Positions 35,246 to 47,671 of a stretch of 64,000 nucleotides of DNA are shown here, one piece after another. Every line of letters starts with the position of its first letter. Positions within the stretch are counted from its first letter, which is position 1. The notes under the pieces were generated by a model. That model was not told the DNA's origin. It made no database searches and saw nothing but the letters and a program-made list of their open reading frames with translations. The stretch spans positions 10,033,211 through 10,097,210 of the forward strand of contig NC_061073.1 of the NCBI RefSeq assembly GCF_021917145.1, in the 5' to 3' direction. Both the position numbers and the translations under genes were made by a program. Source of the stretch: Hypomesus transpacificus. Its lineage: Eukaryota > Chordata > Actinopteri > Osmeriformes > Osmeridae.

Positions 35246-35639
35246 GCATGTTTTGGGCTACGTTCCAAACACCAATGAACCATTTGACCCACGCCGACCC
35301 GACCGCCCGTGACACCCCCTTCCTGAGTGGTCTGATATTCGTCAGCCTCTCCTCTAATTAACCTGGAAACTTTCCTCCCGAACATTAATCTGAGTCAACT
35401 CAGCCCACAACAAAACAGTCCCCGGGATACGAACCTGTCAACAAGCGAGCCAGCTTCAGCCCTCAGGGCCGGGATGGAGGAGGAGAAAGCGCTCCTGATG
35501 AAAGCCCTGTTTACAAACGCCAGCCCCTCACACACACACACAACCTTTTTTTGAACACGCACTCTTTTAACACTTGGCCGGGTGGTGGCAAAGACAAGTT
35601 CTGCCTTCTGATGTCGTGGACGTGTCATGGATAAGGCCC

Positions 35640-35772
35640 CAGGGACAAACTCTGGAGGGATGAAGCCCCCAACCAGCCAGGCAGCCAGGCAGGGAGTTAG
35701 GACCCCCAGCCAGCCAGGCAGGGAGTTAGGACCCCCAGAGCCAGGCAGGGAATTGGGACCCCCAGCCATCCA
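35640..35772. repeat. CAGCCAGGCAGGGAGTTAGG tandem repeat
   Basis: Three to four degenerate copies of a roughly 25-bp unit containing GCCAGGCAGGGAGTTAGGAC. Non-coding. Confidence 0.7.
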
Positions 35773-36184
35773 GGGCACTGGGGGGTACAGGTGTGAGGCA
35801 CAGGGTACAGGCGTTACGGAGAAGCAACCTGAATCCTGATCATCATCAAATATTTCGTCAACTGGTATAGCGAGTCGCAACTGTTTGGGAAATGGAATCA
35901 CTAAGTGTCCAACTGGTAACTAGCTACGCTACAAGATCAGGGGCACTCAGTTTGAGACAGATTCCGTCCGGCTCTGAATCTCTGAGACTGGGAATGGACA
36001 TGAACTTCAGCTACTGGAAGGTCACAACCTCTCCAGCCATCTCATGTCAACTGTTTTATCTTAGTAAAAAGAGACTTTGGAGACACCAGGCAGGGAGCCT
36101 TTGAAGGACAAACATTCTGTTACCCAGGATCCATCAGGGCTTCTGTTGGTTCATGGTTGTACCCATGGCTGTGTTCCCAGTTGC

Positions 36185-37195
36185 TCTGGGGAGGGGGGGC
36201 TGTGAGGAGGGGGGGCTGTGAGGAGGGGGGCTGTGAGGAGGGGGCTGTGAGGAGGGGGGGCTGTGAGGAGGGGGCTGTGAGGAGGGGGGGCTGTGAGGAG
36301 GGGGGGCTGTGAGGAGGGGGGGCTGTGAGGAGGGGGGGCTGTGAGGAAAGGGCTGTGAGGAGGGGGGACTGTGAGGAGGGGGGGCTGTGAGGAGGGGGGC
36401 TGTGAGGAGGGGGGCTGTGAGGAGGGGGGGCTGTGAGGAGGGGGGGCTGTGAGGAGGGGGGCTGTGAGGAGGGGGGGCTGTGAGGAGGGGGGGCTGTGAG
36501 GAGAGGGGGGCTGTGAGGAGGGGGGGCTGTAAGGAGGGGGGCTGTGAGGAGGGGGGGCTGTGAGGAGGGGGGCTGTGAGGAGGGGGGGCTGTGAGGAGGG
36601 GGGGCTGTGAGGAGGGGGGGCTGTGAGGAGGGGGGCTGTGAGGAGGGGGGGGCTGTGAGGAGGGGGGCTGTGAGGAGGGGGGCTGTGAGGAGGGGGGGCT
36701 GTGAGGAGAGGGGGGCTGTGAGGAGAGGGGGGCTGTGAGGAGGGGGGGCTGTAAGGAGGGGGGCTGTGAGGAGGGGGGCTGTGAGGAGGGGGGGCTGTAA
36801 GGAGGGGGGCTGTGAGGAGGGGGGCTGTGAGGAGGGGAGCTGTGAGGAGGGGGGGCTGTGAGGAGAGGGGGGCTGTGAGGAGAGGGGGGCTGTAAGGAGG
36901 GGGGCTGTGAGGAGGGGGGCTGTGAGGAGGGGAGCTGTGAGGAGGGGGGCTGTGAGGAGGGGGGGCTGTGAGGAGGGGGGGCTGCGAGGAGGGGGGGGCT
37001 GTGAGGAGGGGGGCTGTGAGGAGGGGGGGCTGTGAGGAGGGGGGGCTGTGAGGAGGGGGGGCTGTGAGGAGGGGGGCTGTGAGGAGGGGGGGCTGTGAGG
37101 AGGGGGGCTGTGAGGAGGGGGGGCTGTGAGGAGGGGGGGCTGTGAGGAGGGGGGGCTGTGAGGAGGGGGGCTGTGAGGAGGGGGGCTGTGAGTTA
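36185..37195. repeat. 1-kb G-rich minisatellite
   Basis: About 60 units of 15-17 bp, consensus GAGGAGGGGGGGCTGTG with the G run varying from four to eight and occasional TAAGGAG or AGAGGGG variants. Uninterrupted arrays of G runs on one strand have high potential for G-quadruplex formation and length instability. Confidence 0.95.
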
Positions 37196-37332
37196 ACCTG
37201 GCTTCAACTTATCCTGAGTGTCTGGTAAAGGTCAAGCCTCGCGTCTACAGGCGTGATTGATAGCGATGTGCTAAAATAACAATGGTAGAGGCCATCCTCA
37301 CATAACACAGATATTAGTATGTTGTTGTTGTG

Positions 37333-37430
37333 TGAGGGAGAGCGAGAGAGAGGAAGAGAGGGGTAGAGAGAGAGAGGGGGAGAGAGAGGGGGAGAGGGGT
37401 AGAGGAAGAGGGGGGGGAGAGAGAGAGGAT
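37333..37430. repeat. GA-rich tract
   Basis: Purine-only stretch of GAGAGA and GGGGA units. Low-complexity. Confidence 0.7.
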
Positions 37431-38691
37431 CATGGACATTTTAAGGGTTCTTCATAGTCCACGAGACTGCAGTTTCATAATCCCGTGGTAAATATCTCTG
37501 CATCTAGAGCGTCTGTGTCCAAGGTCAGCCAGGGTACCTCACCAGAGAGGAGAGACAGCTCTGCATGAAAACACTGCTGTACAGAAGACACACCAACTCT
37601 CATAGAGTTCACACTATAAACATCAGATAGACATTATAAACGTCAGAAATCACCTAAACGCAGGAGGATTTATGCCCTGCTCCGTGACTGCTCGAATGTC
37701 ACATGTTCTCAAAAAAGAACCTTACAGAAATAAGAGAGGGTTTGATTGAAGGAGGGGGGAGTTTGATACCTGAGTGGCTCTGGACACTCAATGTTTACCT
37801 TGAGGTAAGGCTAGTAGCTGGAGACTTAGGCGTGACAGAGATACCCCATGAAGACAACATCCTCTGTTGACTCAACTGCTAGATCCTAACCTTGCTGCTT
37901 GCTGGGGCTCACTTCAGGATCCCAGTTAATACTGACAAATGACTTTCTGACCAGGAAGTAGGAGATGGGGAGGGGGGCAGGGGGGATGTGTGTAATTGTA
38001 CCGTAAAGGAGGGAAAAAATGAAGACATGGGGGAAGCTGTTGTTCTTGTCAATGTCAGTGGACTTGCACTTGAACAGCCAGGGTTTCCAGCGGGGAAAGT
38101 TTTTCCTAACATTCTCCGTATTAAAAAAATGTTTGGGTTATGTTATAAGACATTTCTGCAATCGACCGTATGGCTAACTCTACACTTGTTAAAATGCCGC
38201 AGCTATGGAAGGAGGTCTGGATGGGAGTAAGAGCTGTTTTGACAAGCAAAGTCTAAACATTTTATTCACATGTGAGCCTTAAGCTCTAGTGACATTCTCC
38301 CGTTTTTTCACAAATTCTAGGCTAAAAGGTTTGGTTTCATCATTTAGATGTATATCCCAATATCTCCCCTTCTGCGGGCTTCAGTCAGTGATATCCATTT
38401 GGTTGAGAGGAGAAGGTCAGTGCCAGACATGCCTGGAATTGAGTCTCACTGATGTGAAGGGTCTAACCAGTCATCCAAGTACGAAAAAGCATGAATACAA
38501 CAATGGCACTTATTAATTAGGATTAATCAAGTCCATGGACTGGAAGCACAATTTCTCCTCCTCCTTGCAGCTTGTGTCCTTACACATGCACCTCGCTGCT
38601 TAAACCAGACAGTTACTGCCATCACATAAAAGCTACTGGACATTGTCCATATTTCTGACCGACGACACAATGGAAGCTGCGTTGTAATCCT

Positions 38692-38791
38692 NNNNNNNNN
38701 NNNNNNNNNNNNNNNNNNNNNNNNNNNNNNNNNNNNNNNNNNNNNNNNNNNNNNNNNNNNNNNNNNNNNNNNNNNNNNNNNNNNNNNNNNN
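38692..38791. other. Assembly gap (100 N)
   Basis: Exactly one hundred N. The right border opens directly into an 18-bp minisatellite, so the gap probably represents collapsed or unread repeat of unknown true length. Confidence 0.99.
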
Positions 38792-39000
38792 CCCCAGGGA
38801 GACCCTGCCCCATGGAGACCCTGCCCCAGGTAGACCCTGCCCCATGGAGACCCTGCCCCAGGTAGACCCTGCCCCAGGTAGACCCTGCCCCATGGAGACC
38901 CTACCCCAGGTAGACCCTGCCCCAGGTAGACCCTGCCCCAGGGAGACCCTGCCCCAGGTAGACCCTGCCCCAGGTAGACCCTATCACATGGAGACCCTGT
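38792..39000. repeat. 18-bp minisatellite at the gap edge
   Basis: About eleven copies of CCCCAGGTAGACCCTGCC, with CATGGAGACC variants. It is truncated by the gap on its left side. Confidence 0.9.
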
Positions 39001-39360
39001 CATATGTCTCTGTAAGCTCTCAGACTAATACATTTGGCACGACAGCATTCAGTTTTGCTGAAACTCCTCTCTGAGCTCCAACCATGCGCACTCCTGACTT
39101 CACGTTCCAGCAAACGGATCTTTGTGGCAAGGAATCCTGCATCTTCCCTTCGCTTCTCGTGCCAAGCGGATGAATGCAGCGATTCGCTTTGCACTCGGTG
39201 GAGAGAATCACTGTGGCCTTCAGATGGAGAGCATGTTGGACACGGCTGGGGCCTGTAGGGACGTGGAGAGAGCTAGGGAGCTCCAAAGGTATTTGAAGGT
39301 TAAGAGAATGGAGTTTGATGGCCCGTAACCTTATCATGACCTTTGTCAGTGAATGTAGGG

Positions 39361-39550
39361 AGTCAGATGGCTGAGTGGTGAGGGAGTCGGGCTAGTAATC
39401 AGAAGGTTGCCAGATCGATTCCCCGCCGTGCCAAATGACGTTGTGTCCTTGGGCAAGGCACTTCACCCTAATTGCTTCGGGGGGAATGTCCCTGTATTTA
39501 CTGTAAGTCGCTCTGGATAAGATAAATGACTAAATGTAAATGTAAATGAA
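39361..39550 (+). mobile_element. tRNA-derived SINE, copy 2
   Basis: Same layout as the SINE at 35065: AGATGGCTGAGTGGTGAGGG, then GGTTGCCAGATCGATTCCCC, TTGGGCAAGGCACTTCACCC and a CTCTGGATAAG tail. The tail lacks the AGCGTCTGC part, a small deletion relative to the other two copies. Confidence 0.85.
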
Positions 39551-40129
39551 TTGAAATGCTACTGATTCAGAACGAATAACAACATTTTCATTTCACACTT
39601 TTATCCAAAGCGACATAGCCTATTGTACAGGGAGATTTGAACCTGCAACCTCTTAATCTGTGGTCAAGTGTTCTGACCACTGACTTTATGCCCTTATCGT
39701 TAATAAGGCTGATCAACCTTACTAAACATGCCTGTCACTTTCACCAGCTTTATCCATGTATCCATAAACTCTTCATAATAAAAATAACCGAAATAGAAAT
39801 GAAGGGACATCCGCATTCCTTTTGAAAGTGTTACATTTCTCCAACAGAAATACATCAGCTCTTCAGTAAACCTAAACTGTCATTCTATTTAAGTTGGGAT
39901 GTAAATTTAGATGCATTTTTGACCTTGTGCAAGATGCCATCGCTGGAGAAGCCAAGGGACGTTGTACCTCTATTAACACATCTTCAGGATGAACTAGTGC
40001 CCCTTCTCTAAAATATACAGCCATATCAAATGTTTCATTTAAAAGCCTTCTTTTCCCTTCGGTATGTGGACTATTTTTTATGCGTATTAGATTTCAACCA
40101 TTCGATATTTCTGTAGTGCTCTAAACAGC

Positions 40130-40405
40130 ATGGGGGTGTTCTCTGGGTGCTGGTTATTACATGGGGTGTTCTCTGGGTACTGGTTATTACATGGGGTGTT
40201 CTCTGGGTGCTGGTTATTACATGGGGTGTTCTCTGGGTACTGGTTATTACATGGGGTGTTCTCTGGGTACTGGTTATTACATGGGGTGTTCTCTGGGTGC
40301 TGGTTATTACATGGGGTGTTCTCTGGGTACTGGTTATTACATGGGGTGTTCTCTGGGTGCTGGTTATTACATGGGGTGTTCTCTGGGTGCTGGTTATTAC
40401 CTGGG
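40130..40405. repeat. 30-bp minisatellite, nine copies
   Basis: Nine nearly identical copies of a 30-bp unit (GGGGTGTTCTCTGGGTGCTG then GTTATTACAT). The only regular variation is TGC/TAC at one position. Because 30 is a multiple of three, each open frame repeats a 10-residue peptide. There is no evidence that it is expressed. Confidence 0.95.
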
Positions 40406-40649
40406 TACCTGTATGTGTCACAGACACAATAACAGATCCAAGGATCAAAACATTTTCATAAATAGATTTTGTGATAATTGGTTGTCCTCATTGAATTAAT
40501 TATCCCGACATAGAGTATGCAGCATGTCTTCAGTCACCTCTAATTTAGTGTGAACACGTGGGAATTATCTCTGGAATGTGGACATGACAGTGTTTAACCC
40601 TTAAGTTTCCATGGCAAAGTGACGGCTCATGTTGTTTCTAACTGCTTCA

Positions 40650-41097
40650 GCACCTGGAGCAGCCGGAGCAGCCGGAGCAGCCGGAGCAGGTGGAACAGGT
40701 GGAGCAGCCGGAGCAGGTGGAACAGGTGGAGCAGGTGGAGCAGCTGGAGCAGCCGGAGCAGCCGGAGCACCTGGAGCACCTGGAGCAGGTGGAGCAGCTG
40801 GAGCAGCCGGAGCACCTGGAGCAGGTGGAGCAGGTGGAGCAGCTGGAGCAGCCGGAGCACCTGGAGCAGGTGGAGCAGGTGGAGCACCTGGAGCACCTGG
40901 AGCAGCCGGAGCAGCCTGAGCAGGTGGATTAGCCGGAGCCGGTGGAGCAGCCGGAGCAGCCTAGCAGCGGTGCAGGTGGAGCAGCCGGAGCCGGTGGAGC
41001 AGCCGGAGCAGCCTAGCAGCGGTGCAGGTGGAGCAACCGGAGCAGCCTAGCAGCGGTGCAGGTGGAGCAGCCGGAGCAGCCTAGCAGCGGTGCAGCG
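40650..41097. repeat. GGAGCAGCC / GGAGCAGGT minisatellite
   Basis: Units of 9-12 bp based on GGAGCAGSYG and GGAGCACCT, followed by three longer copies of a roughly 45-bp unit containing CTAGCAGCGGTGCAGGTGGA. All forward frames are open because the periods are multiples of three. Confidence 0.9.
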
Positions 41098-41641
41098 CCC
41101 ATCAGACGAGCAGAAGGGGAACCAGGGTTCAATCTCCAGGAAAACGTTCCTTTTCTTATTCTGATCCCTTTGCTTTTTGTGTTTGAATATTAGAGAAGAA
41201 CATTTATGTACCTGTTTTGTTATCAGGCCGGTTTTCAGGCACACACGCGGATAGCAGATCAGGTGCAACAAAACATGGTTTATTCCAATTTAACAAAGGG
41301 GTACTCCACGGTAGGATGGTTTAGTCCAACAAAAGGTAATCCACAAACAAAAGTACAATCCAAAAGGAAATAAGTATCCCCTTCGGAGTAGAGGCACACA
41401 CCTAATACATGAACGGAAGGCGTACTTACAACAAACTTCATGACAGAGTGAAGAGGGAAGGACACCCAGTGCTTAAACATGAAGTGTTGATCACCGCAGG
41501 TGGAGCTCAGTGTAGAACAAGGTTAGTGCTAGGTGCTCTAGGGTGAGTGTCGCCCTCTAGAGGGCTGGCGCCCGTGTGCGGATGTGACATTTGTCATTCT
41601 GCAGACGTGATGATTTAATTTCCCCCTGGGGATTATCAAAG

Positions 41642-43985
41642 TCACCTAACCAGCTAACTACCTAACCAGCTAACTACCTAACCAGCTAACCAGCTAACCA
41701 GCTCACTACCTAACCCGCTAACCAACTAACCAGCTAACTACCCAACCAACTAACTACCTAACCAGCTAAATACCTAACCAGCTAACTACCTAACCAGCTA
41801 ACTACATAACCAGCTAAATACCCAAACAGCTAACTACCTAACCAACTAACTACCCAAACAGCTAACTACCCAACCAGCTAACCACCTAACCAGCTCACCA
41901 CCTAACCAGCTAAATACCCAACCAGCTAACTACCTAACCAGCTCACTACCTAACCAGCTAAATACCCAACCAGCTAACTACCTAACCAGATCACTACCTA
42001 ACCAGCTAAATACCCAACCAACTAACTACCTAACCAGCTCACTACCTAACCAGCTAAATACCCAACCAGCTAACTACCTAACTAGCTAAATACCCAACCA
42101 GCTAACTACCTAACCAGCTAACTACCTAACCAGCTAAATACCCAACCAACTAACTACCCAAACAGCTAACTACCTAACCAGCTAACTACCTAACCAGCTC
42201 ACTACCTAACCAGCTAACTACCTAACCAGCTAAATACCCAACCAACTAACTACCTAACCAGCTAAATACACAACCAGCTAACTACCTAACCAGCTAAATA
42301 CCCAACCAGCTAACTACCTAACCAGCTAAATACCCAAACAGCTAACTACCCAACCAGCTAACTACCTAACCAGCTAAATACCCAACCAACTAACTACCCA
42401 ACCAGCTAAATACCCAACCAACTAACTACCTAACCAGCTAAATACCCAACCAACTAACTACCCAACCAGTTAAATACCCAACCAACTAACTACCTAACCA
42501 GCTAAATACCCAACCAACTAACTACCTAACCAGCTAAATACCCAACCAACTAACTACCTATCCAGCTTAATACCCAACCAGCTAACTACCTAACCAGCTA
42601 AATACCCAAACAGCTAACTACCCAACCAGCTAACTACCTAACCAGCTCACTACCTAACCAGCTAACTACCTAACCAGCTAAATACCCAAACAGCTAACTA
42701 CCTAACCAGCTCACTACCTAACCAGTTAAATACCCAACCAGCTAACCACCTAACCAGCTCACCACCTAACCAGCTAACTACCTAACCAGCTAAATACCCA
42801 ACCAGCTAACTACCTAACCAGCTAACTACCTAACCAGCTAAATACCCAGCCAGCTAAGTACCTAACCAGCTCACCACCTAACCAGCTCACTACCTAACCA
42901 GCTAACCAGCTCACTACCTAACCAGCTAACTACCTAACCAGCTAACTACCTAACCAGCTAAATACCCAACCAACTAACTACCTAACCAGCTAAATACCCA
43001 ACCAGCTAACTACCTAACCAGCTAAATACCCAAACAGCTAACTACCCAACCAGCTAACTACCTAACCAGCTCACTACCTAACCAGCTAACTACCTAACCA
43101 GCTAAATACCCAAACAGCTAACTACCTAACCAGCTCACTACCTAACCAGTTAAATACCCAACCAGCTAACCACCTAACCAGCTCACCACCTAACCAGCTA
43201 ACTACCTAACCAGCTAAATACCCAACCAGCTAACTACCTAACCAGCTAACTACCTAACCAGCTAAATACCCAGCCAGCTAAGTACCTAACCAGCTCACCA
43301 CCTAACCAGCTCACTACCTAACCAGCTAACCAGCTCACTACCTAACCAGCTAACTACCTAACCAGCTAACTACCTAACCAGCTAAATACCCAACCAGCTA
43401 ACTACCTAACCAGCTAACTACCTAACCAGCTAAATACCCAACCAGCTAACTACCTAACCAGCTAAATACCGAACCAGCTAACTACCTAACCAGCTAAATA
43501 CCCAAACAGCTAACTACCCAACCAGCTAACTACCTAACCAGCTCACTACCTAACCAGCTAACTACCTAACCAGCTAAATACCCAAACAGTTAACTACCTA
43601 ACCAGCTCACTACCGAACCAGTTAAATACCCAACCAGCTAACCACCTAACCAGCTCACCACCTAACCAGCTAACTACCTAACCAGCTAAATACCCAACCA
43701 GTTAACTACCTAACCAGCTAACTACCTAACCAGCTAAATACCCAGCCAGCTAAGTACCTAACCAGCTCACCACCTAACCAGCTCACTACCTAACCAGCTA
43801 ACCAGCTCACTACCTAACCAGCTAACTACCTAACCAGCTAACTACCTAACCAGCTAAATACCCAACCAGCTAACTACCTAACCAGCTCACCACCTAACCA
43901 GCTAACTACCTAACCAGCTAAATACCCAACCAGCTAACTACCTAACCAGCTAAATACCCAACCAGCTCACCACCTAACAAGCTAA
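41642..43985. repeat. 2.3-kb minisatellite with higher-order units
   Basis: About 145 units of 16 bp, mostly TAACCAGCTAACTACC, with AAATACCC, TCACTACC and CCACC variants. A rare variant, CAGCCAGCTAAGTACC, recurs at 42847, 43271 and 43743 in the same order of neighbours. This shows that blocks of about 424 and 472 bp (differing by three units) were duplicated as wholes. Confidence 0.95.
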
Positions 43986-44009
43986 CATCTATCAGAACAT
44001 CTGTAAGCA

Positions 44010-44550
44010 GGTGGTACTCTCCTCACCCTCCACCCCCCTCCTCCACCCTCCACCCCCTTCCTCACCCCTCCTCCCCTCTCCTCACCCCTCTTCCCCCCTC
44101 CTCACCCTCCACCCCTTTCCTCACCCCTCCTCCCCTCTCCTCACCCCTCCTCCCCTCTCCTCACCCCTCCACCCCCCTCCTCACCCCTCCTCCCCTCTCC
44201 TCACCCCTCCTCACCCCTCCACCCCCCTCCTCACCCCTCCTCCCCCCTCCTCCCCCCTCCTCACCCCTCCACCCCCCTCCTCACCCCTCCTCCCCTCTCC
44301 TCACCCCTCCTCACCCCTCCACCCCCCTCCTCACCCCTCCTCCCCTCTCCTCACCCCTCCTCACCCCTCCAGCTCTCCCCTCACCCTCCTCACCCCTCCT
44401 CAACCCTCCAGCCCTCCCCTCACCCTTCACCCCCCTCCAGCTCTCCCCTCACCCTCCTCACCCCTCCTCAACCCTCCAGCTCTCCCCTCACCCTCCACCC
44501 CCCTCCTCACTCCTCCAGCACCCTCCTCACCCCTTCAGCCCTCCAGCATA
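44010..44550. repeat. CT-rich minisatellite
   Basis: Over 0.5 kb of CCTCACCCCTCCTCCCCTCT and CCACCCCCCTCCTCA units. All pyrimidine on the + strand apart from rare A. The long serine/proline open frame across it is an artefact. Confidence 0.9.
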
Positions 44551-44825
44551 CTCCTGCTGTTAATCACTGTTGAGTCACTCGACTTAGAAAACGCACGCAA
44601 CCCTTTTGACATGCTCCCCACCCCCTCCCTCAAACCTCTGGCATCAGAATAGAGTGTTGTGTGAGGTTTTTCGGGGTGCGGGGGGGGACCATCTCGTTTT
44701 TTCATTTGCCTCCCTCCGTAACATTTGTTCTTGCAGCTGAACATGTGCAGGACAATTTCCCAATTCTTCCAGGGGAAGACAGCTGCGGTGCAAATGACAC
44801 TAAAGCTGTTGCTGTGGGGGATTAG

Positions 44826-44827
<2 letters not shown>

Positions 44828-44861
<34 letters not shown>

Positions 44862-44935
44862 TGGGTGTGTGTGGGTGTGTGTGTGTGTGTGTCTGTGTGT
44901 GTGTGGGTGTGTGTGTGTGTGTGGGTGGGTGTAAA
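44828..44935. repeat. (GT)n microsatellite with GGGT interruptions
   Basis: About 105 bases of GT repeat with GTGGGTGT interruptions. Non-coding. Confidence 0.9.
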
Positions 44936-45009
44936 AAGGGGTTCAGGCTTCCCCAGGGACCGCATTAACCCTGTGCAGCCTTCAAGGTCTCTTGATACTG
45001 TACGACTCG

Positions 45010-45357
45010 GAGGCAGGGAGGCAGGGACGCACTGCAGGGAGGCAGGGAGGCACTGCAGGGAGGCACTGCAGGGAGGCACTGCAGGGAGGCACTGCAGGGA
45101 GGCAGGGAGGCACTGCAGGGAGGCAGGGAGGCAGGGAGGCACTGCAGGGAGGCAGGGAGGCAGGGAGGCATTGCAGGGAGGCAGGGAGGCACTGCAGGGA
45201 GGCAGGGAGGCACTGCAGGGAGGCAGGGAGGCACTGCAGGGAGGCAGGGAGGCAGGGAGGCATTGCAGGGAGGCAGGGAGGCACTGCAGGGAGGCAGGGA
45301 GGCACTGCAGGGAGGCAGGGAGGCACTGCAGGGAGGCAGGGAGGCATTGCAGGGTGG
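45010..45357. repeat. GGCAGGGAGGCACTGCAGGGA minisatellite
   Basis: Mixture of an 8-bp unit (GGCAGGGA) and a 12-bp unit (GGCACTGCAGGG) in irregular alternation. Both lengths leave multiple frames open, explaining overlapping phantom proteins on both strands. Confidence 0.9.
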
Positions 45358-45849
45358 CCTGCTGCTAAAGCTGGGGCAGATGTGTTAATATTCAATTAAA
45401 TTCCAAACTTTATTTCAGATTCATTAGAGGATCCATAGCAAGACAAAGAGAAACAAGTCCTACAAGTCAAAACCACAACAACTGAAATCCAAACCTGTTC
45501 AGTGCTGGATTCATTTACCGGATGCTTTTAGCCAAAGCGAATAGTGCAAAGTAGAAAAGTGCAGTAGAAGATTCAGGATCAGAAGTGCTCTACAGCTTCT
45601 TGATCTGCAGTCGAATGCTCTAACCACCGAGCTGCACCCAGCCCTAGATGAGTTCATCCAAAGGTTGTAAGCAGAGAGCTGTATAATGATGTGCTGCACT
45701 GTAGTGAAGGATGTAAGAAAATCATTCAAGGATTAAATCGAGTTAAATTCATGAACTGAAAAACGATGTACTAAAGATTTTAAATGTCATTAAACTGGTT
45801 TAAACCGGTTTAAACTGGTTTAAACTGGTTTCTGACCTCATTTAGAACC

Positions 45850-45935
45850 GACTGTCTCCCTAACCCTAATGTGTTCCCTCTCTTTAACCCTAATGTGTTC
45901 CCTCTCTTTAACCCTAATGTGTTCCCTCTTTTTAA
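45850..45935. repeat. AACCCTAATGTGTTCCCTCT tandem repeat
   Basis: Three copies of a 27-bp unit, AACCCTAATGTGTTCCCTCT plus CTTT. The CCCTAA inside is not an interstitial telomere array because it never repeats more than twice. Confidence 0.75.
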
Positions 45936-46369
45936 AAGAGGAAGCGCCCATATTCAATGAGCAGCTACAAAATCTAAAAATGGCAGTCAAACCTAGGTAT
46001 GAGACCAGCAGCTGGACTGTGTGACGGTCCTCCTGGTGGCATGTTGCCTGTGCTGTTGCATGCGGTTTGCGAGCGCAGGGGTTACGCAGAGTTGCCTGAT
46101 GAGCACTTTGAAGTTTGTCCTTTTCAGCAGACAGCGGGCCATGGAGATCAGGATTTGCTTTGGTCAGACCTTCAACGTGAATTATTTTACCACAGAGAAT
46201 ATCTTGATTTCCACAGGAAGACTCTAAACCCCCTGAAAATGGTCTTAGTAACTGAACCCCAGGCAGCAGGGAGGGCTTTGGTGAACTGAGGCACTCTTGT
46301 GTGTTAATAGCCTGCTCTATCTGTTGAATCTCTCAATCTTGCCAAGTTGGAATCTTTTATTGACAGCAT

Positions 46370-46630
46370 TCAGAGAGAGGGAGAGAGAGAGAATGGGAGA
46401 AAGGGACAGAGAATGAGAGAGAGAGACAGAAAGAGAGAGGGAGGGAGGGACAGAGAGAGGGGGAGAGAGAGAGGTTGATGTGGTGCCAGTGGCTCTGAGT
46501 GTGAGTTTGTGTGATGCTGAGTTCAGCATGCTCTTACTGACCCTTGCAGGGGGGAGAGGGGGAGGTGTGTGTGTGTGTGTGTGGGTGTGTGGGTGTGTGT
46601 GTGGGTGTGTGGGTGTGTGTGTGGGGGGGG
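46370..46630. repeat. GA-rich and (GT)n tracts
   Basis: A GAGAGA-rich purine tract at 46370-46475 and a GTGTGGGT microsatellite at 46563-46632. Non-coding. Confidence 0.75.
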
Positions 46631-47182
46631 GGCACATGTAACTCCTCAACATTAGTTTGTTACACCCGAACAAGTATTTTCCTTCAGAGTGATTCAGTAG
46701 CTTTTGTATTATTCTGTGTACGATACAGTTCCCTGTGATAAATGTTACATACTATGCGTGTTCTAGCCTGGCAAATGCTGGCATCTCTTTTGTGTACAAT
46801 AGATTTGAGTTGCTTCAACCTTTTATATTGTGTTCTCAAACAGTAAACTGTGACAATTGGTTGTGCAGAAAACGATATTGTACCCATACTCAATATTAAT
46901 ATTGTTGTCAAATATTCAGTATTGAACTGATTCACCACTGGTATGGATAAACATTCTTCTCATCTAGTTAACACCACTCACCAAATCTGCTTTAAAGATA
47001 TAGCCTGTTTAAGGCATTAAAGAGGTATTTTAACAGTGAGACCATATCATTGCTTGTTTATGGTCAGCTGGGTAATGTTTCTTTTTCTGAGTAGGCAAGA
47101 AGGAATTTGTTTTTCACTTATTGTGAAAACCTCAGAGGTCACTGTGGTTTGTGGTTGCTGGTGAACTGATGGAGACCATGTG

Positions 47183-47392
47183 CTCTGTACAATGCCCTCC
47201 TACACACATAGTAGTGTATGTAGCCCTCCAGGAGCTCTGTACAATGCCCTCCTACACACATAGTAGTGTATGTAGCCCTCCAGGAGCTCTGTACAATGCC
47301 CTCCTACACACATAGTAGTGTATGTAGCCCTCCAGGAGCTCTGTACAATGCCCTCCTACACACACAGTAGTGTATGTAGCCCTCCAGGAGAG
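47183..47392. repeat. 52-bp tandem repeat, four copies
   Basis: Four copies of a 52-bp unit starting CTCTGTACAATGCCCTCCTA and ending GTAGCCCTCCAGGAG. They are almost identical, so recently expanded. The last copy has one base change (CACACAG for CACATAG). Confidence 0.95.
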
Positions 47393-47671
47393 GATGAAGA
47401 GGAAACATCCTGTTCGGAGGTGTTGGATCCTCTTCTGGTCCTCCTAAACTGGAGAACTTCTGTTTATTCTACTGATAGTGATCGCTGCTTGTTGTTTGTT
47501 TGTGGTTAGAAGGTACACCCCCTGCATGTCACATCCTGTCTGTCCTTGGAAACTATTGCCACTGGTCTAATCTGTCAGCAATAACTGAACTGAAACTTTC
47601 TCAAATTAGTTTTCAAGTAAAGCCAAATCTTCTTGTTCTACGTCTGCAACAAGAAAAGACTCAAGTTGAAA

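Larger units (their letters stand above)
22800..38690. other. Gene-poor, tandem-repeat-rich intergenic region (left part)
   Basis: I find no supported exon in this stretch. It alternates single-copy DNA with the arrays listed separately. The longest open frames all run through tandem repeats, whose periods leave several frames open at once. A 141-codon frame at 25396-25821 begins at the edge of a dispersed repeat and has no recognisable domain. Confidence 0.5.

Noticed and set aside
41642..43985. CRISPR-like array
   Set aside because: Units are contiguous without unique spacers, and the host is a vertebrate. It is a minisatellite.
45855..45925. Interstitial telomeric repeat
   Set aside because: CCCTAA occurs at most twice in a row. 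It belongs to a 27-bp unit repeat.
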